64,000 nucleotides of DNA from an uncultured Eubacteriales bacterium (lineage in GTDB: Bacteria; Bacillota; Clostridia; Oscillospirales; CAG-272). Position 1 is the first letter of the stretch; every line of letters begins with the position of its first letter. A program made the position numbers and the translations under genes. Positions 35,064-43,032 of this stretch are shown here, piece by piece. The notes under the pieces were generated by a model. The model worked only from the letters and a program-made list of their open reading frames with translations. It had not been told where the DNA came from and made no database searches. The stretch is taken from assembly GCA_900546635.1 (NCBI GenBank), contig URDS01000004.1, forward strand, positions 1 through 64,000. The letters are read 5' to 3'.

Positions 35064-37799
35064 TCAGTTTACATAATTCATGGCTTCAAACAAATCATCC
35101 GAGAAAGCAATCCACGCGATATCCACTCCGTCATGGATCGGCGCCTGCGCAGAATTGAACGGATCCAAACGCATGGATTTCAGCGTACCGCTGTACAGGG
35201 AAAAGGCGGAAAAATCAACGAGATAGGTATGCCACTCGCCGTCATCCTCAATATCCAGCGTATACTGAGCAGCTTCGGAATAGGCCATTTCCGCCATATC
35301 GCCCGCACAGAAATAAAACCCGATGGACGGCGGAACCGCTCCGCTGCTGTGCGCACGGGCGCGGATCAGCATATATTTATGGCTATCCGCATTTAGACTG
35401 CCATACCGAAGCGTAACAAAAGGATCATGACTGTCCGTAATACTTAAGTTTACGCACTGATCGGCGGAATGAAACGATACCTCCAGTTCGTTTTCGGCTG
35501 TAAACAATCCGGAAACGCTGTCGGATTTGTCAAACACATAAAGCGCCTGCGGCATTTCCGAATCCTTTTCGGGCGGATCAGCCACGGCATGCGCGGCGGC
35601 CTTGCCCGGCGCCAGGGAATCCGCCGAACCGCCGTCCTCAAACATCAAATCCAGCCAGGTAGAAGCATCATAGGCGTCCAAGCCCTCAAGGATGTCTTGT
35701 GCCATTGTACCGTCCGCATCCGCATTGTTCAGCATCAAATTGATCTTCAGACCCCGACGGCCGGAAATACCGAGCGCTGCCATGTCGGCTTCGATTTCAG
35801 TTACAATCCCGCCTTCCTTGCCTGAAATCACAGAGGAAGCATACGTAAAACCGGAAGCAACCACTTCATATGCCTTTCCCGCGCCGTATTCCAGAATAAC
35901 ATCGCCCGAAGCATCGATTCGGAACCGATAATATTTTCCGGCGGTATCGGCAATATAAATAAACGAAGCATCTTGTTCGGTCAGGCTTTCATCACGGCGT
36001 TCCACCAGCAGATACAGCCGGCTGCCGTTATGCGCCGCGCGTACCGAGGCCTGTGCCTGAGAAGAACTTCCGATGAACAGCGCCTCCTTGATGTCCGCCC
36101 AATCCAAAGAATTTTTGCCGTCTGTAACAATGGATTTACGAGGCGCTTGAATTGCATGATTCAAATATAAATTTTCGAGCAGAATCGAATTTTTTGTGCC
36201 GGATACCGGAAAAACAGCGGTCAAACGGTTGTTGCCGGTCACCTCGATCGCCCCCCAATAGCCGGGATACCGGAATACGGTAACTTCTTCGCCGAAGCTG
36301 CGCGCGTCTCCGTCGCCGACGCGCAAAACCATGCTTCGGCTGTTTTTTCCGTAGGCAAGAACCGTTTCGCCGGTGGGCATTTTGACGATATACGGCCCCG
36401 CGCCCGAAAACATATTGTCTTGTCTGTCTGACGGGCCGGTTTGATCAAACGCCACCGTTTCCGACCATGCGGCATCCGAATGGATCACGGAAATACGGAA
36501 ATTTTTATCGGGCATTTTGGATTCACAGACCACTGCGAGCGTGCCGTCATACAATTCCGTGCCGACACTCATCTGATCCGTAAAGCTTGGGCTTCCTTCC
36601 ACATCCAAAACATATTGCTGGAAAATAAGGCGCGCTTGCCACGGCGCAGCCGATACTTCCGGCAGCCAGGTGTACCCCCCGTCGGTTGAGCACACCATGG
36701 CGGTGCCGGTGGAATTTCGATCTGTTTTGGCGCCCCAATATTCAATTCCCGGTGAAACCTGTGTAAAATATACCTGGATTTCTCCATTGGAAAGCTCTTG
36801 AATTGAAGGTTCCCAATTCACGCCCGTATATATGGACTGCGGCTCTCCCCATGAACGTCCACCGTTCGTCGAACGGCGAAGGTAAATTCCGGCCAACTCC
36901 GGATGATTTAAATAGCCTTTGTTTGCGCGATAGGATACGACTGTGAGAATATCGCCGTTTGACAGAACCTCGGCATCGCAGTTCACAAAATAGGTCGTGT
37001 CCGTTCCGGTATCGGTGTAATCACAGGGGAACTTATATTGTGAAGCATTGTACAATACCTGCGGCGCCTCCCAGTGAACAAGATCATCGCTGAAAGAATA
37101 ATAAATATGAGGGCCGAACGATCCGTATTGCCAGAACATGATATAACTGCCATCATTTTTTTGCTTGATTCGAGGATACTGCGCTTTGTCATAGCGTGCC
37201 TGACCGGTAGTCGCGGAGGAAAGCTCTATCAGCGAACGCATATCCGCTTCGATATAAGCGGGCGTATCCGCTTTGGCATGCGAGTTTTCTTCTATATAGG
37301 TGTTTAGGGCGGAAAGCTTTGTCAGAACCGCCTTTCCGTCCGTGTCCGAGACGCCGGCAGTAATGGTTGCCGTACTCGTTGCGCCGTCCCATGAAACGGA
37401 CGCGCCGAGCGCCTCCACCACAAAGCGCACCGGCAGATATGTGCGGGAATTTTCTATAAACGCGGGCGCATCCAGCGCTTTTGCCTCCCCGTTGATTACA
37501 GCCGTCTCTGCACCGATGGTGATTTTAATTTCGGTCTCGCCGCTTGTGACGGTAGCCGTACTTGTTGCGCCGTCCCACGAAACAGATGCGCCCAGGTTTT
37601 CGGCGACAAAGCGCACCGGCAGCATCGTGCGGTCATGGCGAATGATCGGCGCCGCGTCGAGCGTCTTGGCTTCTCCGTTGACGTAACCGTTCATATCGCC
37701 GATCGTCATTTTGATTTCAACAGATTCGGCCGCTGCGGCTGAAATCCACAGGGCGCAAGTCACGATCAGCAAAATCGCAAATGTGAAAAATTTTTTCAT
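35064..37799 (-). CDS. secreted sialidase-fold protein with copper-amine-oxidase-N repeats
   Basis: The 911-residue protein has a signal peptide (about 1-21), two tandem copper amine oxidase N-terminal-type domains (about 22-150; both contain LPVRFV and LGASVSWDGATSTAT), a six-bladed BNR/sialidase-like region (about 185-560; Asp boxes STNGGRSW and STDGGYTW), a CBM9-like carbohydrate-binding module (about 570-730; WADIKEALFIGSSSQAQASV) and a C-terminal jelly-roll-like module. The first domain pair is a common surface-anchoring or peptidoglycan-associated unit in clostridia. It probably acts on host or plant glycans outside the cell; catalytic residues were not identified. The ATG at 37799 fits the signal peptide and has GGGGGAA upstream. 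Confidence 0.78.
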   Translation of the reverse strand: MKKFFTFAILLIVTCALWISAAAAESVEIKMTIGDMNGYVNGEAKTLDAAPIIRHDRTMLPVRFVAENLGASVSWDGATSTATVTSGETEIKITIGAETAVINGEAKALDAPAFIENSRTYLPVRFVVEALGASVSWDGATSTATITAGVSDTDGKAVLTKLSALNTYIEENSHAKADTPAYIEADMRSLIELSSATTGQARYDKAQYPRIKQKNDGSYIMFWQYGSFGPHIYYSFSDDLVHWEAPQVLYNASQYKFPCDYTDTGTDTTYFVNCDAEVLSNGDILTVVSYRANKGYLNHPELAGIYLRRSTNGGRSWGEPQSIYTGVNWEPSIQELSNGEIQVYFTQVSPGIEYWGAKTDRNSTGTAMVCSTDGGYTWLPEVSAAPWQARLIFQQYVLDVEGSPSFTDQMSVGTELYDGTLAVVCESKMPDKNFRISVIHSDAAWSETVAFDQTGPSDRQDNMFSGAGPYIVKMPTGETVLAYGKNSRSMVLRVGDGDARSFGEEVTVFRYPGYWGAIEVTGNNRLTAVFPVSGTKNSILLENLYLNHAIQAPRKSIVTDGKNSLDWADIKEALFIGSSSQAQASVRAAHNGSRLYLLVERRDESLTEQDASFIYIADTAGKYYRFRIDASGDVILEYGAGKAYEVVASGFTYASSVISGKEGGIVTEIEADMAALGISGRRGLKINLMLNNADADGTMAQDILEGLDAYDASTWLDLMFEDGGSADSLAPGKAAAHAVADPPEKDSEMPQALYVFDKSDSVSGLFTAENELEVSFHSADQCVNLSITDSHDPFVTLRYGSLNADSHKYMLIRARAHSSGAVPPSIGFYFCAGDMAEMAYSEAAQYTLDIEDDGEWHTYLVDFSAFSLYSGTLKSMRLDPFNSAQAPIHDGVDIAWIAFSDDLFEAMNYVN

Positions 37800-37958
37800 T
37801 TTGGGTTCCCCCGCTTTCATGGTTGGATTTCAAGATTCAAAAAACGCAATCCACGTTTGGTTTCGGTAACAGGATTCTGTTTTTATTATACGGTTCGGTC
37901 GTATTTTCCACAAGATGAAAAAAGAAGAATTTTTTCATCCGATTTTACCTGTTTGAAC

Positions 37959-38004
37959 ATAAAAAATCCGATATGCTCGAAAAGAGACATATCGGATTTT
38001 AAAA
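37959..38004 (-). terminator. terminator of the rpsF-ssb-rpsR operon
   Basis: A 13-bp stem (37963-37975 with 37988-38000) and 12-base loop; the minus-strand T run is the complement of the A run at 37959-37966. Confidence 0.85.
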
Positions 38005-38018
38005 TTCAGTATCGTTGC

Positions 38019-38276
38019 TCAGTCGCTGACGTACGGAATCAGCGCCATTTGTCTTGCGCGCTTTACCGCAATTGTAAGCTGACGCTGATGAACAGCGCAG
38101 GTACCCGAAATTCTTCTGGGCAGAATCTTAGAGCGCTCGCTGACCAGTTTCTTCAGTCTTACAGTATCTTTGTAATCAATATAATCGATTTTGTCCGCAC
38201 AGAAGAGACAAACTTTCTTCTTTTTCCGCATCGGGCGGAACGGACGCTGAGCGTTTTCGGTTGTTTTGTTATCCAT
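38019..38276 (-). CDS. rpsR: 30S ribosomal protein S18
   Basis: The 85-residue protein is S18, which pairs with S6 on the platform of the small subunit. It shows [38 protein letters not shown] and [20 protein letters not shown]. It is the last gene of the classical rpsF-ssb-rpsR operon. The ribosome site is weak. Confidence 0.97.
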   Translation of the reverse strand: MDNKTTENAQRPFRPMRKKKKVCLFCADKIDYIDYKDTVRLKKLVSERSKILPRRISGTCAVHQRQLTIAVKRARQMALIPYVSD

Positions 38277-38335
38277 TGAATACGTAACCCCGTCTTTGAA
38301 TCCAGACTTTCCTTTCTAAAAATTTACCGCCATGT

Positions 38336-38800
38336 TTAGAACGGCAGACCGTCATCCTCGGATACGGTCTCAAATTTCGGCGCCGCCGCATCCGTATTGG
38401 AATATGAGGGCGTAGAGTAAGCATCCGGCATATATTGCGCGCCGCCGGCAGTCCCCGTAGAATCCGATTTGTTTTCCACAAAGCCCACTTCGTCGGCTAC
38501 AACCTCGGTCACATACCGTTTGTTGCCCTGATTATCCGTATAGCTGCGGCTCTGGATCGAACCGCATACCAATATAGGCTTGCCTTTTTTAAAATAGCGT
38601 GAAACGAACTCAGCTGACTGACGCCAGGCCACAATACTGATAAAATCAGCGGTTTGCTGACCGTCCGCCGCATTTTTACTCTGGTATCTGCGATTTACCG
38701 CGATCGTAAACGTCACGACCGATATACCCGACTGCGTTTGCTTCAGTTCCGGGTCAGCGGTCAGATTCCCGATCAAAATTGCCTTATTTAAGCTTGCCAT
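38336..38800 (-). CDS. ssb: single-stranded DNA-binding protein
   Basis: The 154-residue protein has the OB fold of SSB (about 1-108; LNKAILIGNLTADPELKQTQ, FISIVAWRQSAEFVSRYFKK, YVTEVVADEVGFVEN), a disordered linker and the acidic tail ending DDGLPF that recruits repair and replication partners. It sits between rpsF and rpsR as in most Firmicutes. GGAGG precedes the ATG. Confidence 0.97.
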   Translation of the reverse strand: MASLNKAILIGNLTADPELKQTQSGISVVTFTIAVNRRYQSKNAADGQQTADFISIVAWRQSAEFVSRYFKKGKPILVCGSIQSRSYTDNQGNKRYVTEVVADEVGFVENKSDSTGTAGGAQYMPDAYSTPSYSNTDAAAPKFETVSEDDGLPF

Positions 38801-38830
38801 ACTCGCGCCTCCTTTCCGTCTACTTCAAAC

Positions 38831-39148
38831 TTACGCCTTGGATTTTGCTTTTTTCTGCTCAAGCCGAATCACGATGCCGCGCATGATGTTTTCATCAATG
38901 TTATAGCGGCGCTCAAGTTCGGCCGGGAAATCGGGTGCGCTTGTGAAATTCACAAGAACATAATATCCCTCCGGAATGTCATTGATCGGATACGCAAGTC
39001 TGCGCTTGCCCCACTCATTGACTTCCACAATGCTTCCGCTTTCCGCGATCAGCGCCGTGAACTTTTCTACCGTTGCTTTAACGGCCTCTTCGCTGATGGT
39101 CGGGTTTACGATGAACATGGTTTCGTAGGAATGAACTGCCTTTTCCAT
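38831..39148 (-). CDS. rpsF: 30S ribosomal protein S6
   Basis: The 105-residue protein is S6: it has YETMFIVNPTISEEAVKATV at the start, RRLAYPINDIPEGYYVLVNF in the middle and the conserved RRYNIDENIMRGIVIRLE. It heads the rpsF-ssb-rpsR operon, with a GGAGGTG ribosome site and a consensus promoter. Confidence 0.97.
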   Translation of the reverse strand: MEKAVHSYETMFIVNPTISEEAVKATVEKFTALIAESGSIVEVNEWGKRRLAYPINDIPEGYYVLVNFTSAPDFPAELERRYNIDENIMRGIVIRLEQKKAKSKA

Positions 39149-39215
39149 CTGTTACACCTCCTTATGGACTGATGGCCGTGCGTTAGCGCACAGCAAGGGG
39201 GTAGGGTTAACAATA
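39149..39215 (-). promoter_or_regulatory. rpsF leader, possible S6:S18 binding structure
   Basis: The leader holds a small hairpin (GTGCG/CGCAC with a 4-base loop) followed at once by GGCC and preceded by CCCCCTTGC, just upstream of the ribosome site. Autogenous S6:S18 leaders of bacteria are hairpins with a bulged CCG in this place. The match is suggestive only. Confidence 0.3.
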
Positions 39216-39241
39216 TTTTGGTCAACCTATACCATTTAGTG

Positions 39242-39270
39242 ATTTTAACACAATACGCAGATTTTGTCAA
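39242..39270 (-). promoter_or_regulatory. promoter of rpsF-ssb-rpsR
   Basis: TTGACA (39265-39270) and TAAAAT (39242-39247) on the minus strand, 17 bases apart. Confidence 0.8.
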
Positions 39271-39298
39271 GAAAATCTTTAAATATTCTGTAAAGCTC

Positions 39299-39327
39299 TT
39301 GTCCTGACCGACAGTATATGATAGAAT
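39299..39327 (+). promoter_or_regulatory. promoter of the histidine phosphatase gene
   Basis: TTGTCC (39299-39304) and TAGAAT (39322-39327), 17 bases apart, 72 bases before the start and back to back with the rpsF promoter. Confidence 0.55.
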
Positions 39328-39399
39328 GGTACTGAAATCTGGTTCTGTCGGAATCGTACGATCTCAAGCAAAAAAAATCTACAGATTTTCGGAGGCCTA

Positions 39400-40044
39400 A
39401 TGGGAACCCTGTATCTGATCAGGCACGGGCAAAGCGAGGGAAACATAAACGGCGGTTTTGCCGGGCGTATGGATTATCCGCTGTCCGCGCTCGGAAAAAA
39501 ACAAGCGCAAATGACGGCAGATTTTTTATGTCGCGAGCAGATTGACGCCGTTCTTTCCAGTCCGCTTTCCCGCGCTTATAACACGGCGCTTCCGATCGCC
39601 AAACAGCGCGGTCTGCCTATACTGCGGCGGGAAGAATTATCGGAAATGGATTTCGGCGATTGGGAGGGACTGACGCCCAAAGAGGTTGCGCTCAAATATC
39701 CCGGCTCCATTGATATTTGGAAAGATGAACTGTACAAAACGGTTTGTCCCGGCGGCGAAACGCTGCGGGCGTGTTTTGAACGCGCAAAGCGGGCGATTTG
39801 CACAATCGCCGAAGAATATGCCGGTAAAACCGTTTGTGTCGTATCGCACGGTGCACTGCTCAAAAATATGCTCTGCTTTTTACATAATTTGCCGGTTGAA
39901 CGTATTCAGGACATCTCCTGGGCAAACAACGCGTCCGTGACCAAGCTGATTTACAAAAACGGGGCGTTTCAAATTGAATATGAAAATTACAGCGAACACA
40001 TGGGTGAATATGTCACCGGTGTGTCCGGCGAACTTCAAAAATAA
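39400..40044 (+). CDS. histidine phosphatase family protein (phosphoglycerate-mutase-like)
   Basis: The 214-residue enzyme starts with the active-site motif LIRHGQSEGN (His phosphate acceptor) and has the second-half VVSHGALLKNML with the second catalytic His. ELSEMDFGDWEGL carries the acid residue typical of broad-specificity phosphatases such as CobC/PhoE rather than true glycolytic mutases. It is a cytoplasmic protein without cobalamin genes nearby, so a general phosphatase role is most likely. GGAGG lies 5-6 bases before the ATG. Confidence 0.9.
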   Translation: MGTLYLIRHGQSEGNINGGFAGRMDYPLSALGKKQAQMTADFLCREQIDAVLSSPLSRAYNTALPIAKQRGLPILRREELSEMDFGDWEGLTPKEVALKYPGSIDIWKDELYKTVCPGGETLRACFERAKRAICTIAEEYAGKTVCVVSHGALLKNMLCFLHNLPVERIQDISWANNASVTKLIYKNGAFQIEYENYSEHMGEYVTGVSGELQK

Positions 40045-40059
40045 AATCAACCGATTCAC

Positions 40060-40088
40060 TTGACGAAATGAAAATTTTGTCGTACAAT
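40060..40088 (+). promoter_or_regulatory. promoter of the small dockerin-like gene
   Basis: TTGACG (40060-40065) and TACAAT (40083-40088), 17 bases apart, start 16 bases after the phosphatase stop. Confidence 0.65.
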
Positions 40089-40122
40089 GAAAGTGTAAAA
40101 ATAAGTAAAATGAGGTTTTAAA

Positions 40123-40398
40123 ATGAAGAAATATATCGCGCTTTTTATCATTGTTCTGCTTGCCTTTTCGCTGTTCTGCTCGCCTGTTTTGGCTGCGGAC
40201 GGCGAGATAATCGATTATACACAAATTACAAAGCCGGAAATTGCCGGGCAATTGACGCTTTCGGATGTGCAGAACACGTTAAAAGCGATGGTAAGCGGAA
40301 GCTACACGGACCAAGCATGGCGGTTTGATGCTGACGGCGACGGTTTTTTGCGGATAAACGATATGCTTCTGCTCATGCGCGGCCTGTCAAACAAATGA
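40123..40398 (+). CDS. small secreted protein with a dockerin-like repeat
   Basis: The 91-residue protein consists of a signal peptide (about 1-24, cleavage after VLAA) and a domain of about 65 residues. Its second half, RFDADGDGFLRINDMLLLMR (about 66-85), has the Asp-x-Asp-x-Asp calcium loop and following helix of a type I dockerin; the first half (LTLSDVQNTLKAMVSG) keeps the helix but lost the loop acids. Dockerins normally attach enzymes to cohesins, but here there is no enzyme module. GAGG precedes the ATG; it has its own promoter and terminator. Function unknown. Confidence 0.75.
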   Translation: MKKYIALFIIVLLAFSLFCSPVLAADGEIIDYTQITKPEIAGQLTLSDVQNTLKAMVSGSYTDQAWRFDADGDGFLRINDMLLLMRGLSNK

Positions 40399-40412
40399 AT
40401 TATTGCAAGCAG

Positions 40413-40448
40413 AATCCCCCCGCTTTTTGCGGAGGGATTTTTGTTTTA
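40413..40448 (+). terminator. terminator of the dockerin-like gene
   Basis: An 11-base stem with one mismatch (40413-40423 with 40429-40439), 5-base loop, then TTTTTGTTTT. Confidence 0.85.
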
Positions 40449-40548
40449 GAGCGCATTTTACAATTATAAATATACTTGGAAATAAACCTGCCGTTTGCGC
40501 AATTTTCTCATACTGCCCGTAAATGCCCCAGCGGGCAAGACCGTAAAA

Positions 40549-42231
40549 TCAGTGTACCAAATGCCGTTTGATTTTTTTCGTCGTTGTTTTCTCAAATTCG
40601 GTATTGCGCACTTCGATTGCGCGTATCTGCTTGTATCCCACGAGCCGCTTGTTCATCCGATTGATCTCCTCTTTGAGCTTTGCTGAAATTTCTTCCGTTG
40701 TAGCGCCTTGAGGAAATCTGGAAAAATCGGGGTAGATGATCGCGGTCAGCGTGATGCTGTCGCCCTCATTTGAGGTACGTCCGACGACGACGCTTTCCGC
40801 AATTTGTTCAACGCTTTCCAGATATTCTTCGATTTCTTCGGGAAATACGTTTTTACCGTTCTCAAGTACAATAACGGACTTCTTGCGTCCGGTAATGTAG
40901 ATATATCCGTCATCATCCAGATAGCCGACGTCGCCGGTTCGGAAGTAGCCGTCGCTCGTAAACACGGCGTCTGTCGCTTCCGGATCTTCATAATATCCCA
41001 GCATGACGTTTTTGCCTTTGACGCAGATTTCACCTACCGTATAGCCGTATTCATTGATCTCGCTGCCGTCGATATAGACTTTACATCCCGGCACTGCCGG
41101 TCCCACCGAACCCGGCTTGGAGTGGTAATAGACATCCACCGAAATCAGCGGGGAACACTCGGTAATGCCGTAGCCTTCCCATACATTGATGCCAAGCGAA
41201 CGGAAATCCTGCGCAATATCCTGATTGAGCGGTGCGCCGCCGCAGATGATTTTGCGCAGTCGTCCGCCGAAAGCGGCTATGATTTCTTTAAAGAGTATAC
41301 GGCGCGCATCCAGTCCGAGCGCGAAGGCGCGGTCGGAAATGGACATCATTTTGCGAACAAAAGTTTCTTTGTTTTTTTTGCGGATTTCATCCCATATTTT
41401 CTTGTCCATCGTATTCAGGAACAGGGGAACCAGGACGAGCGCTGTCGGGCGGAATTTCGCAAAATTCCGCATGACGTGGCGCAAAGAATCGTTTATAGCA
41501 ATTTCACATCCGTAATTTACCGCCGCAAGCGAGCAGCATAATTCATACGTATGGTGAATCGGAAGAACGGAAACCAGAACGTCCTCCGGATAAAAATCCA
41601 CGGTTTCACAGGCTGAGTTTATAGAGGTACAGATGTTTTTCTCAGAAAGCATAACGCATTTGCTGGTTCCGGTTGTCCCCGAAGTGAAAAGCATGACGGT
41701 CATGCGGTTTAAATCAGCGGGTGCGGGCGGATCATATGGACGCTCCGCGCCGATACCGATCAGTGTGTCCATGGTGTTTGAATACATATTTTTTTCGGGT
41801 TCGGATTCCATCGGAATGAATGTAATTTCCGGATGCCTTTTGGCCATATCTGCAAATTTGGTTTCAAAAAGCGGGGAAAATACGATGACCTGCGCGCCGC
41901 TGCGTTTCAGAAAATTTTCAATCTCGGAGAGCGCAAGCTCTTTATCCAAAGGAATGGCAATACCGCCGTAGGCGATCGTTGCGAGGTAGGCGATATACCA
42001 TTTCGGTGAGGATTCTCCGATAATGGCAACGCGCTTTTTTGCAAGTCCGGAACGGCGAAGGCCGGTTCCAAAGGCTTTGATTTTGTCAGCTAACGCCGTA
42101 TAGGAAATCGTCTGAATCTCTCCGTCTCGGTCGAAATAATCAAAAACCGTTTTGCTTCCTTTATCATACATCAAAGAAATCAGATGTTTAATATGATTGA
42201 TTTTCGTAAATCTGCGCTCAGTTTTTTTCAT
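40549..42231 (-). CDS. long-chain acyl-CoA synthetase-like AMP-binding enzyme
   Basis: The 560-residue enzyme belongs to the adenylate-forming family and should activate a fatty or aryl acid to its CoA or acyl-ACP thioester. It has the P-loop VMLFTSGTTGTSKCVMLSEK (about 180-199), the A5-type motif WEGYGITECSPLIS, the A7 motif GYFRTGDVGYLDDDGYIYIT and a C-terminal Lys within TTTKKIKR. The upstream MarR gene overlaps its start by 14 bases; AAGGA lies inside that gene. MarR control plus an acyl-CoA ligase suggests response to a fatty or aromatic acid (inference). Confidence 0.88.
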   Translation of the reverse strand: MKKTERRFTKINHIKHLISLMYDKGSKTVFDYFDRDGEIQTISYTALADKIKAFGTGLRRSGLAKKRVAIIGESSPKWYIAYLATIAYGGIAIPLDKELALSEIENFLKRSGAQVIVFSPLFETKFADMAKRHPEITFIPMESEPEKNMYSNTMDTLIGIGAERPYDPPAPADLNRMTVMLFTSGTTGTSKCVMLSEKNICTSINSACETVDFYPEDVLVSVLPIHHTYELCCSLAAVNYGCEIAINDSLRHVMRNFAKFRPTALVLVPLFLNTMDKKIWDEIRKKNKETFVRKMMSISDRAFALGLDARRILFKEIIAAFGGRLRKIICGGAPLNQDIAQDFRSLGINVWEGYGITECSPLISVDVYYHSKPGSVGPAVPGCKVYIDGSEINEYGYTVGEICVKGKNVMLGYYEDPEATDAVFTSDGYFRTGDVGYLDDDGYIYITGRKKSVIVLENGKNVFPEEIEEYLESVEQIAESVVVGRTSNEGDSITLTAIIYPDFSRFPQGATTEEISAKLKEEINRMNKRLVGYKQIRAIEVRNTEFEKTTTKKIKRHLVH

Positions 42232-42709
42232 GATCGTTATCCTTTTTTGAAAGTTTATTAAGAAAGGCTGCGGGGGAAAATTTTTGAACCGCGTTGAAAA
42301 TTCGTGTCACAAGCGAAGCTTCCGAATTGGTCAGTACGCCCATAAATCCGGAAAAATATTCTTCCTCTGCGTGCTGAAGTTTTTCTATGATCGGATCTGC
42401 CTGCTTTGTCAGGTGGATTGTAAGACTGCGGCGATCCAAACTGCTCGGTTCTGTAAAAATGTATCCTTTTTGCCGCAGTGATTCGACAGCCTGACTGATA
42501 TTTCCTTTTGAAATGTTTGAGGCTTCGCTGATGGCCGTGACCGTATTGTTTTCGGGGGTTGCGGTCAGTGCGAGAAGCACATCGGTTTCATTGAGTGAAA
42601 ACCCATCCGTCTCGATTGCGTGATGGCAGTGTGAGCGCATGGATTTTCCGAGGCTCATCAGCTTGGTGAAAATTTCGTATGGCTTAAAGCGTAAATTGTT
42701 TTGTCCCAT
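42218..42709 (-). CDS. MarR-family transcriptional regulator
   Basis: The 163-residue protein has the MarR winged helix (about 45-115): DVLLALTATPENNTVTAISE, ASNISKGNISQAVESLRQKG as recognition region and the wing FTEPSSLDRRSLTIHLT. It is transcribed with, and overlaps, the acyl-CoA ligase gene, which it probably represses together with itself. A palindrome at its transcription start is a likely operator. GGGAGGGAG precedes the ATG. Confidence 0.92.
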   Translation of the reverse strand: MGQNNLRFKPYEIFTKLMSLGKSMRSHCHHAIETDGFSLNETDVLLALTATPENNTVTAISEASNISKGNISQAVESLRQKGYIFTEPSSLDRRSLTIHLTKQADPIIEKLQHAEEEYFSGFMGVLTNSEASLVTRIFNAVQKFSPAAFLNKLSKKDNDHEKN

Positions 42710-42724
42710 GGCTCCCTCCCGTTC

Positions 42725-42760
42725 CGTTTAAAAATGTTTTATTCGGAAATGTTTTAAACG
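42725..42760. promoter_or_regulatory. inverted repeat, probable MarR operator
   Basis: CGTTTAAAA (42725-42733) and TTTTAAACG (42752-42760) form a perfect 9-bp inverted repeat with an 18-base centre that itself contains AAATGTTTT twice. It spans the expected start of transcription of marR. Confidence 0.6.
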
Positions 42761-42765
42761 AAACT

Positions 42766-42794
42766 ATTTTATCACGTGTTTTTTTGCCTGTCAA
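42766..42794 (-). promoter_or_regulatory. promoter of the marR - acyl-CoA ligase operon
   Basis: TTGACA (42789-42794) and TAAAAT (42766-42771) on the minus strand, 17 bases apart. Confidence 0.78.
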
Positions 42795-43032
42795 GCATTT
42801 TTGAAAAATAGTACAGAGGATATGGCCGGTTGAAAAACCATTGCTGCGCATCGCAGGAAAAAGTTGCTTTGAAAGGGGACTTTTGTGATCGGCGTTTGGC
42901 TGCAACAGAGTATTTTTTATCCGCAATATCTGTCTGCGCGCCTGAAAAAGGACAACTTTTTTTATGAGCGCATAGTTCGTCTGTTTGAATCATAGAATTT
43001 AGCAAACAGAATTTTGATCAAAGGAGAATTTT
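42795..43032. other. spacer upstream of the SipL-like gene
   Basis: No gene is seen. A sporulation-type promoter is expected for the next gene, but no sigma-E or sigma-K consensus could be fixed by eye. Confidence 0.4.

Noticed and set aside
37380..37600. mobile-element-like direct repeat
   Set aside because: The repeat is explained by the two duplicated protein domains of the sialidase-like gene.
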